The translations under genes and the position numbers were made by a program. Positions 61,501 through 64,000 of a stretch of DNA of 64,000 bases are shown here, one piece after another. This DNA is from Trichostrongylus colubriformis (lineage: Eukaryota; Nematoda; Chromadorea; Rhabditida; Trichostrongylidae): the NCBI GenBank assembly GCA_963978905.1, contig OZ022260.1, forward strand, positions 17,349,725 to 17,413,724, written 5' to 3'. The notes beneath the pieces are model-generated. The model did no database searches, was not told where the DNA came from, and was given only the letters and a program-made list of their open reading frames with translations. Position 1 is the first letter of the stretch; each line of letters begins with the position of its first letter.

Positions 61501-63030
61501 CAATCGATCCGAAGATTACCCTCCTCTATCCCAACAGGGTGCGTGATATATAAGCTGAGTAAAGTAAAAAAAACTTTATTTACGTCAAAGTACAAAATCC
61601 AGCACATGGCCGTTCTCGTTTAACTTGAATTCCTGGTAACTGACCGTAACTGCTCCAGTTTTTGCTCTTTCTTTCTGCCCAATGTGCCCATCATTCCTTT
61701 TCGATCGCTATCAGTTGAACGAGACCGTTCATCTCTGAGATTCATCATTGATCCACGACCGTCCATCTCTGTTTCGCGAACCTAAATCTCTTTCTAGCAA
61801 ATTTATTTACTCGTAGGACGGCTAGCAGATACTTAGAGCCAATTTGAAGCAAAAAAATTGCTCGGATCTGAAAATCAGATGCATCAGGGCAAATGTGAAA
61901 GAGGAGCGATGGGGTCAAAGTAAGTGGATTCATATCCGAGCAGGAGGAAACCTTGATAAGCTCTTTATTTCAGTTTGCCACTCGTCTCAAGTCATGGAAA
62001 TGAATAAAGCAGTTCAAAGATAGTGGACAGTAGATGTCCGACAGGACTCACTGCATATTGACTGAAAATTTCTTGTAACACTAAGCTTATGAATCATGGA
62101 AAACAGATTAGAAGACTATAGTAGAAAAGTAGGGAAGGCCCCCTAAGCAGCGATGATTGGAAGTATTCGAAATATTGAAGATTCGGCAAACGTTCGGAAT
62201 TTCAAGTGATTTCGAAAATTTTTAGCATGGTATTTCCTTACGAATTGCATGTGTGACATTGGCAGGATTAGAAACGCTTTCGTTTACACTGATCGTTGCA
62301 GCAGATCGCGTGATATTCTATGCTTTGACACTCACCAAACTGTACTCCTCATAGTTGGAAATTCCGATTTTTGTGCACACCCCGACCATCAGCTGACCGA
62401 CCGGATGACTCTCATCAATCGGTATCGTCTTCACGGAGCCGTCTAACATGCGCACTTTCAATAGGCGGATTTTCCTACGGTATTCTACCGTATCCTAGAA
62501 CAGCATGGGTATAACGACATTCAATCACATATGGACATATATAGAAAACTTTGATATTTCTCTTGTTTAGCTCACAACAATCGTATCTAGGGCCGTATCT
62601 CGCAATGGCTTCGGCTTCCGTATCAAGAATTTCACTTTAAAAGACACGGCATGGTATCGAAGGCGAAAGAAGGCTCAGAAATAGGGAAACCCGGTCACTA
62701 AGCTACAATTAATGCATTTTACTCTTTTCAATGAAAAACCTTCTCAAACAAAAATTCATGTGAATTGTGAAATAGTTCTGTTTTCATGCGCATAATATTC
62801 ACAGTGATGCAAGCCATTCGGGGGAATGGACAGTTCAAGCAGTCTCCAGATAAGATGCTCATTTATTTTTAACTATGTTTAAACACGAAAGCAATATGCA
62901 AAAGTTTTAATATAAAGTGGTTAATAGCTAACCTGGTGGCGTATCAAATAATGCTCGAGTGAATGTCCATTAGCCAGCCAAGCGCATTTGGTCGGATCAT
63001 CGACGATTCTCATCAGTCCGTACTCTTTTG
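15783..63030 (-). CDS. tln-1: Talin (54 coding exons; first ~45 residues off the window)
   Basis: Large cytoskeletal adaptor that binds beta-integrin tails and PIP2 through its FERM head, and vinculin and F-actin through its rod. In nematodes it acts at muscle dense bodies and in migrating cells. The 54 exons total 7550 nt. Joined, they give 2515 residues with no internal stop, and each split codon matches its partner, so the model is self-consistent. With about 45 missing N-terminal residues the protein would be about 2560, the usual talin size. Landmarks by family knowledge: [10 protein letters not shown] (F1), [17 protein letters not shown] (F2), [20 protein letters not shown] (F3), [10 protein letters not shown] (linker), [12 protein letters not shown] and VAKHTS (R7/R9 area), [12 protein letters not shown] and [11 protein letters not shown] (R13, I/LWEQ). 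The stop is TAG at 15783-15785. Domain blocks are listed separately. The gene converges with PFKFB. Confidence 0.97.
15965..16214 (-). mobile_element. tRNA-headed SINE, family S2, best copy
   Basis: Lies in talin intron 15900-16457. Read on the minus strand it opens with a tRNA-like head (about 16214-16141) with an A-box-like TGGTGTAGTGACTGGTGAC and a B-box-like GGGGTCAAGTCCC, then a body containing GACTTGTACATCGGCTGGCC and an end GATTATGAATGGAACTAGAA. Related copies: 39612-39830, 47240-47450, 47600-47760, 50430-50575, 60930-61115, plus fragments at 5885 and 9195. Pol III promoter-like boxes and dispersal fit a SINE; no open frame. Confidence 0.65.
16880..17020. repeat. Dispersed repeat, paired with 4505-4665
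   Basis: In talin intron 16557-17216. Shares GACGAACTCCCGAAGCTTTC-like, GGTACCAGCCCATTGCGTCT and AATGAGACGCCGTGAAGCGA segments with 4505-4665. Flanking GCGGCGTCGCACTCGC at about 16795 is inverted to GCGGCGAATGAGACGCC, suggesting a palindromic element from about 16780 to 17010. Confidence 0.45.
18356..18595. mobile_element. hAT-like palindromic MITE, family H1, cleanest copy
   Basis: 240 bp in talin intron 17711-18932. A perfect 8 bp target duplication AATGAATT (18348-18355 and 18596-18603) flanks ends GGGGTGTAAGCAGATATGAC and GTCATATCTGCGCACACCC. Inner inverted blocks GACAGCGAATCGCG and CGCGAAGCGTTCGCC. An 8 bp duplication is the hallmark of hAT transposition. No protein. Confidence 0.85.
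19616..24511 (-). CDS. tln-1: Talin exons 36-47: rod bundles R9-R12
   Basis: Exons 24353-24511, 24071-24262, 23861-23960, 23529-23658, 22130-22232, 21918-22067, 21636-21853, 20568-20751, 20388-20513, 20144-20260, 19820-20092, 19616-19753. Landmarks: [95 protein letters not shown] (compare GTQACITAASAVSGIIADLD), [53 protein letters not shown] and [17 protein letters not shown]. The intron between 20751 and 21636 holds a 79 bp tandem duplication. Confidence 0.95.
21314..21471. repeat. Tandem duplication of 79 bp
   Basis: 21314-21392 and 21393-21471 differ by one base by eye (CATCTC versus CACCTC). Each begins GAGGAGTAGAAC and ends GTGTCTCTGC. Located in talin intron 20752-21635, within a repeat related to those at 4188-4340 and 48425-48636. 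Confidence 0.85.
23090..23455. repeat. Dispersed repeat family R3, copy 2
   Basis: In talin intron 22233-23528. Collinear with 12985-13370 and 58000-58400: TTAGCAGATTTTGGAATATA, AGCACTGCAACAGAAAAAAA, CTTTCGCGCATTCTGCGTC, GCCCTCGCCGGCA, AGGGTCGTGAT, GTGCTTTTTCAATGCGAATT. No open frame shared among copies. Confidence 0.6.
24580..25014. mobile_element. TTAA MITE family 1, decayed left end
   Basis: In talin intron 24512-25307. The right end CCGTGCATGATTC is followed by T-TTAA (25015-25018). The left end begins ATCGTGCACGGAAAAACGAG after an A-run, without an intact TTAA. Arms share TTTGCTTAATGAGG and CGGGTTCCCACAC/TTTCGCGTGGAACTTTGC blocks with the other copies. Confidence 0.7.
25308..28466 (-). 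CDS. tln-1: Talin exons 29-35: rod bundles R7-R8 into R9
   Basis: Exons 28242-28466, 27895-28061, 27201-27399, 26054-26226, 25791-25982, 25560-25632, 25308-25400. Strong landmarks: [101 protein letters not shown] and [20 protein letters not shown], all collinear with vertebrate talin R7-R9. The intron 27400-27894 is almost filled by a TTAA palindrome. Confidence 0.95.
26865..27106. mobile_element. Palindromic MITE, family H2, second copy
   Basis: In talin intron 26227-27200. Ends GGGGTGTAAACCCTTATGTC and GATATAAGGGTACGCACCCCC. The interior is in inverted orientation relative to the copy at 11107-11347 (GCGAGGCAATGCGGACGAGC; CGTGCAAAATCCTG). An 8 bp duplication is not clear. Confidence 0.7.
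27452..27874. mobile_element. TTAA MITE family 1 filling a talin intron
   Basis: Flanked by TTAA at 27448-27451 and 27875-27878. 423 of the 495 bases of intron 27400-27894 belong to it, and its right target site lies only 16 bp from the 5' splice site of exon 27895-28061. Arms: TTTATGTTGTATTTGCCTAATG and its inverted partner CATTAGGCAAATACAACATAA-like block near 27808. Confidence 0.85.
28531..30632 (-). CDS. tln-1: Talin exons 22-28: rod bundles R4-R6
   Basis: Exons 30559-30632, 30396-30486, 29703-29900, 29274-29438, 29063-29217, 28883-28985, 28531-28794. Helical blocks comparable with vertebrate R4-R6: [106 protein letters not shown]. Split codons AA+G, AC+A and CG-type junctions all close correctly. 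The intron 29901-30395 carries a hAT-like element. Confidence 0.93.
30116..30363. mobile_element. hAT-like palindromic MITE, family H1
   Basis: In talin intron 29901-30395. Ends GGGTGTGTGCACTTATGACG and CGTCATAAGTGCATACACCC. Flanks GTTTACAT and GCCTACAT look like a decayed 8 bp duplication. Interior matches 33623-33874. It ends 32 bp from the splice donor of exon 30396-30486. Confidence 0.75.
31371..31824. mobile_element. TTAA MITE family 1, decayed copy
   Basis: In talin intron 30633-32587. Left end CGAATCGCGTACGGAAAAAT and right end TTTACGTGCACAATTCCTTT are inverted; the target sites have mutated (TTGA / TTGA). The core holds a short internal duplication of GAGTGC(T/C)CACCCCATCGTC (about 31530 and 31556). 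Confidence 0.7.
32588..44400 (-). CDS. tln-1: Talin exons 12-21: rod bundles R1-R3
   Basis: Exons 44240-44400, 43901-43979, 43012-43145, 42259-42337, 41646-41809, 35429-35600, 34766-34873, 34557-34682, 33348-33518, 32588-32779. Predicted all-helical, Ala-rich. Recognisable blocks: [20 protein letters not shown] (R1), [40 protein letters not shown] (R2), [18 protein letters not shown] (R3) and [17 protein letters not shown]1-R3 contain the mechanosensitive vinculin-binding helices in other talins. The 6 kb intron between 35600 and 41646 holds the candidate internal first exon. Confidence 0.94.
32847..33271. mobile_element. TTAA MITE family 1, near-intact 425 bp palindrome
   Basis: Flanked by TTAA (32843-32846 and 33272-33275). 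Ends AGGAATCGTCCACGG and CCGTGGACGATTCCT. Each arm is about 170 bp and nearly a perfect inverted copy of the other, to the point that both strands show the same 136-residue open frame; the arms surround an asymmetric core of about 90 bp (33035-33110). Occupies 425 of the 568 bases of the intron between exons 32588-32779 and 33348-33518. Confidence 0.93.
33623..33874. mobile_element. hAT-like palindromic MITE, family H1
   Basis: In talin intron 33519-34556. Flanked by AAGACGCG (33615-33622) and AAAACGCG (33875-33882), an 8 bp duplication with one change. Ends GGGGTGTGTGCACTTGTGAC and GTCATATGTGCAAACACCC. A short CACCCATGCCAC stretch is duplicated at 33739 and 33761. Confidence 0.8.
34205..34345. 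repeat. Dispersed repeat related to 48425-48636
   Basis: Shares GCAGAGACAACACCG, ACGCCCTGC..GC(C)GGCACCGCAGAGTATGA and GCGACC/GCGGCC segments with 48425-48636; the complement of the same unit appears at 21430-21500. In talin intron 33519-34556. Confidence 0.5.
37018..37442. mobile_element. TTAA MITE family 1, near-intact 425 bp palindrome
   Basis: Flanked by TTAA (37014-37017 and 37443-37446). Exactly the same length as 32847-33271. Arms are nearly identical by eye, but the central core (about 37190-37280) is in the opposite orientation relative to that copy. Insertion orientation, or core flipping, explains this. High similarity suggests recent activity. Confidence 0.93.
38621..38688 (-). 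CDS. Candidate alternative first coding exon of talin (FERM-less isoform)
   Basis: On the minus strand an ATG at 38688-38686 opens 22 codons (starting [10 protein letters not shown]) and ends in AG before the donor GTTGGT at 38620-38615, a donor form used by several talin exons (for example 17657, 43900). The two leftover bases AG join the single base A opening the exon at 35600 to give Arg, exactly the phase used by the normal upstream exon 41646-41809. A TGA lies in frame five codons before the ATG, so translation cannot enter from upstream. The sequence 5' of it (38760-39130) is GC-rich and repeat-free. Spliced to the remaining exons this would give about 1876 residues starting within R2. 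Inference only; no transcript evidence. Confidence 0.42.
38760..39130 (-). promoter_or_regulatory. GC-rich block upstream of the candidate internal talin start
   Basis: This roughly 370 bp stretch is clearly richer in G+C and CpG than the AT-rich intron around it and is not repeated elsewhere in the window. It lies directly 5' (minus strand) of the candidate first exon at 38621-38688, where an internal promoter and 5' UTR would be expected. No TATA box or trans-splice acceptor is clear. The role is inferred from position and composition. Confidence 0.3.
39612..39830 (-). mobile_element. S2 SINE copy
   Basis: Minus-strand head around 39830-39770 (AGGTGGTGCAGTGTAAAGTG, then GTTCGCATGGTCAGGGGATC B-box region). 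Body with decayed GCCTATGCGAATGACTTGCG, end TTACCATTCAGAATC. In the 6 kb talin intron. Confidence 0.5.
41245..41485. mobile_element. hAT-like palindromic MITE, family H1, diverged ends
   Basis: Ends GGGTGGGGGTCGCAATGTCG and CGACTTCGCGACCCCCACCC; the interior shares AGTGGAAGGGCATGGCAGCC and GGACAATCGATACGGCGAGC with the other H1 copies. Flanks ATGATCGTG and AACATCGTG suggest a decayed 8 bp duplication. Confidence 0.75.
46310..46515. repeat. Dispersed repeat, pair with 13808-14035
   Basis: Collinear copy of the repeat at 13808-14035 (GTCGAGATGCCTAGT, ACGGATGGAAATGG, CTCGACGCGGACGACC, TTTCCATTGGC). Ends undefined. Confidence 0.6.
46700..46945. repeat. Dispersed repeat, pair with 49748-49985
   Basis: Both copies read TCACGTCGGGTTTAG/TTACGTCGGGTTTAG, GATCCATTTATATA, GATGAGTTTC.GAGA, AAAACACGTAGGGA(C/T)A.GGTCAAGC, a C-rich run, CAAAGTG.CCC and GAATCAG.TGGCC in the same order. 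No terminal repeats recognised. Confidence 0.6.
47240..47450 (-). mobile_element. S2 SINE copy
   Basis: Minus strand: head about 47450-47375 with GGCGGAAGTGGTATAGTGAC-like A-box and GCACGGTGCGGGAATCGAAT B-box; body with TGTACATCGGCTGTCC. In the talin intron 44401-48636; a second decayed copy follows at 47600-47760. Confidence 0.55.
48637..49150 (-). CDS. tln-1: Talin exons 10-11: end of F3 and head-rod linker
   Basis: Exon 48962-49150 encodes [29 protein letters not shown], the last strand and helix of F3, then [15 protein letters not shown] of the linker. Exon 48637-48804 encodes the rest of a Gly/Gln/Ala-rich flexible linker ([21 protein letters not shown]) where vertebrate talins have VEHGSVALPAI. 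The 5' splice site at 48636 (GTACGT) abuts a dispersed repeat at about 48425-48636. Confidence 0.95.
49151..52362. other. 3.2 kb talin intron
   Basis: Contains the repeat 49748-49985, an S2 SINE remnant (50430-50575) and a run of 17 G at 51076-51092. Two TGACGTCA palindromes occur at 49521-49528 and 49639-49646. An unrecognised minus-strand peptide ([19 protein letters not shown]) is encoded near 49290-49200. The rest shows nothing nameable. Confidence 0.5.
49748..49985. repeat. Dispersed repeat, pair with 46700-46945
   Basis: Second copy of the pair described at 46700-46945, in the same orientation, with a shorter C-run (CCCCCC versus 11 C). Confidence 0.55.
52363..58501 (-). CDS. tln-1: Talin exons 5-9: FERM F2-F3
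   Basis: Exons 58426-58501 ([20 protein letters not shown]), 57283-57386 ([18 protein letters not shown]), 54777-54840 ([18 protein letters not shown]), 53897-54002 ([20 protein letters not shown]) and 52363-52517 ([37 protein letters not shown]). F3 is the PTB-like integrin-binding subdomain; the RRW motif (Arg and Trp needed for integrin tail binding in vertebrate talin) is present. The introns are large and full of repeats, notably 54841-57282, which holds two elements. Confidence 0.95.
55575..55898. mobile_element. TTAA-flanked palindromic MITE, family 2
   Basis: 324 bp in talin intron 54841-57282, flanked by TTAA (55571-55574 and 55899-55902). Ends AGGCACACTTCGCGATAATC and GATTATCGCGAAATGTGCCT. 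Arms carry inverted TACCTTGGGTAACTAGT / AACTAGCTACCCAAGG and GCCCTACACCTGCTCGAACC / GGTTCGAGCAGGGGTAGGGC. No protein. Same target type as family 1 but unrelated sequence. Confidence 0.88.
56332..56591 (+). mobile_element. tRNA-headed retroelement (family T1) with 12 bp target duplication
   Basis: Flanked by ACAATTCTATGC at 56320-56331 and 56592-56603. Contains a 74 nt tRNA-like unit at 56483-56556 (acceptor GGTGTCG/CGCCACC, T-arm GCGGGTTCGAGTCCCGT, anticodon-stem ATCC/GGAT with loop CCGGAAA). The unit is followed by GAAGCTTTTGCCCATAACTC and AGCATCCTTGTAGCAAC and preceded by an inverted tail segment (TGATAACTGCTGTTTATCGC). Long irregular duplications and a Pol III-type head fit a SINE-like element. 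Confidence 0.75.
58000..58400. repeat. Dispersed repeat family R3, copy 3
   Basis: In talin intron 57387-58425, ending about 25 bp from exon 58426-58501. Collinear with 12985-13370 and 23090-23455: TTTGGCACTCTGTTGAATAT, CAGCAATGTAACAGTAGAGA-like, CTTTCGCGCC, GCCCGCCCTCGCCGGCA, GGGGGATCGTGATA, CGCGTTTTTCAATGCGAGTT, ACATCACCTCTTTTC. Confidence 0.6.
58937..59347. mobile_element. Inverted dimer of tRNA-headed element T1 with 13 bp target duplication
   Basis: Flanked by CACTAAGTATGCT at 58924-58936 and 59348-59360. The interior is a large palindrome centred near 59112 (CTCACACGTATAACG / CGTTATACGTGTGAG). A tRNA-like unit lies on each arm: minus strand 59044-58971 and plus strand 59179-59252. The tail on the right ends in AAAATCAAAAATATCAAAAT, like a short A-rich retroelement tail. 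Located in talin intron 58502-60100. Confidence 0.8.
59179..59252 (+). other. tRNA-like unit (not called as a tRNA gene)
   Basis: 74 nt folding as a cloverleaf: GGTGTC/GACACC acceptor, D-arm, anticodon stem TATCC/GGATG with loop CCGGAAA (anticodon position GGA), and T-arm GCGGG-TTCGAGT-CCCGT. Position 33 is C rather than the near-universal U, the last acceptor pair is mismatched, and a Ser (GGA) tRNA should have a long variable arm, which is absent. Therefore a tRNA-derived promoter head of a repeat rather than a translating tRNA. The inverted mate is at 58971-59044, and another at 56483-56556. Confidence 0.7.
60101..63030 (-). CDS. tln-1: Talin exons 1-4 in window: FERM F0-F1
   Basis: Exons 62933-63030, 62336-62494, 61645-61781, 60101-60214. 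The first visible exon starts with a split codon and encodes the end of F0 ([18 protein letters not shown], compare the DFGLFLSDDD..IWLEAG segment of talins). Then come F1 ([17 protein letters not shown].., [14 protein letters not shown]) and the basic F1 insert loop (RSMMNLRD-type sequence, [15 protein letters not shown]). The block ends [32 protein letters not shown]. The last codon before each split (AG+T Ser, CG+G Arg) fits. The preceding exon with the initiator Met was not found between 63031 and 64000. Confidence 0.93.
60930..61115 (-). mobile_element. S2 SINE copy
   Basis: Minus strand: head at about 61115-61040 (GCGGCGGAGGTGGTGTAGAG, CATGGTTCAGGGATCGGATT); the decayed body reaches the TTCCCCTCAGAATC-like end near 60895. 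In talin intron 60215-61644. Confidence 0.5.
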
Positions 63031-64000
63031 CTGAAATACTTTCTCTATATTATTCACCATCCACAGACGAGCGATCATAAGAATCTGATTTGACGGAGAA
63101 GATGGGTACTGGCAGGGGGTGTCGCTATGCAGGGTACATTGAGAGTCAAGGATTCCTCGACAGGGGGGTCGTATTCAACCGAATAGGAGGGTGGGGGAGG
63201 AAAGGATATACGTATATAGCATAAAACACATTGCAACTAGGCAATCCGGCAACAGGTACCGGTATTGCGGAGGTAAAAAAAGTGGGGGTCGTATTTGATC
63301 ACCGCAGAGGGGGGGTCGTACTGAAGCGGCTATTTTCCTCGACACATGGGAGTGCCCTGTCGCTATCACTTCTATCACAAAGAAACCTAAGCAGATTAAC
63401 AAAACTCTGACCCTTTACGCGTAGATTAATAGGTACCGCAATATCTGATAGTCCAAGTGGTGGCTTGGCCACGCTCGGCTTGACATAAGCAGGTTAGATC
63501 CTTTCACAAGCCGCTGGGAATAGAATGCGCGGCGCATCCTGGGCACATTGAGCACATCCTTCCACACCATCTGCGCAAAGGAATAGCAGCAATGTCAGGG
63601 ACTTTTTTGAGCGTGCAACTGCTCTCTAATTACAGCTATCAATTTTCCACAATGTGTACTTTCTTTTCAGGAGAAGAAGTCACAGAAACGGCAAATGCAG
63701 AAATTGGCTTACATCGCCGCTGCAAATTTATGACCATATAATTCCACGAATAGCATACGGCAAAAAAGCTAGTAAAGACGAATCCCTCAATTTCCTCTAG
63801 CTTCCTTCCAACAGTAATCCTTTAATCTGAGATGAGCATTAAGCAGGAAAATTTCGTCTTTTCTTTTCTTTTCTTTTCTTTTTATTATCATTTCGGTATC
63901 GACCTTGATTTCCCTTCCCTTACTGAAAAGCATAGAGGGAGGATATTCATCAATGTTCTGCTTCCGTCAAGCACCCGTACGAAAAGGAAACCAAAATAAT
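63031..64000. other. 5' intron of talin, no coding exon found
   Basis: The exon with the talin start codon should lie upstream on the minus strand, but no sequence resembling the F0 N-terminus was found here. Noted: three GGGGGTCGTA motifs (63163, 63284, 63309) and a (CTTTT)n microsatellite at about 63857-63883. Otherwise nothing seen. Confidence 0.55.
63857..63883. repeat. Pentanucleotide microsatellite (CTTTT)n
   Basis: About five CTTTT units in a row in the talin 5' intron. On the talin (minus) strand this is a purine-rich AAAAG tract. Confidence 0.85.

Noticed and set aside
63400..63600. Missing N-terminal talin exon
   Set aside because: All minus-strand frames in 63031-64000 were read for the F0 start (TMQF.PST..DACR-type sequence) and nothing matched; the exon is probably outside the window.

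Overview
The window looks like a piece of a parasitic nematode genome, most likely a strongylid (hookworm-like) worm. It holds two intron-rich animal genes with small exons (about 50-270 bp), nematode-style splice sites (TTTCAG-type acceptors, GTAAG/GTGAG/GTTNG donors), AT-rich introns, and a very high load of small palindromic transposable elements. Genus and species cannot be fixed from the sequence alone.

Layout. (1) Positions 1-5632, plus strand: the 3' half of a 6-phosphofructo-2-kinase/fructose-2,6-bisphosphatase gene. Eight exons give 340 residues: the end of the kinase domain and the whole bisphosphatase domain. (2) 5633-15782: about 10 kb between two convergent genes, with no gene I can support. 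It contains a TTAA palindromic element, a hAT-like element, a TA-flanked foldback element, a mariner sharing its TA target with that element, a foldback double mariner, and other repeats. (3) 15783-63030, minus strand: talin, almost complete. I could assign 54 coding exons whose splice phases all agree. They encode 2515 residues from inside the F0 FERM subdomain to the stop codon; only about the first 45 residues lie beyond the right edge. The exons follow the talin order: FERM F0-F1-F2-F3, linker, rod bundles R1-R13 with the I/LWEQ actin-binding module, and the C-terminal dimerisation helix. (4) 63031-64000: 5' intron of talin, nothing coding seen.

The two genes are unrelated in function: a glycolytic regulator, and the adaptor that links integrins to actin in muscle attachments and focal adhesions. 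They are neighbours tail to tail.

Most striking: (a) a phase-compatible candidate alternative first exon of talin at 38621-38688, inside a 6 kb intron and next to a GC-rich block, which would produce a FERM-less rod-only talin; (b) near-identical 425 bp palindromes with TTAA target duplications that almost fill small talin introns; (c) tRNA-headed elements arranged as inverted dimers with 12-13 bp target duplications; (d) a mariner and a foldback element that share one TA target dinucleotide; (e) a foldback element built from two mariner 3' halves. No CRISPR, operon or bacterial feature is present.
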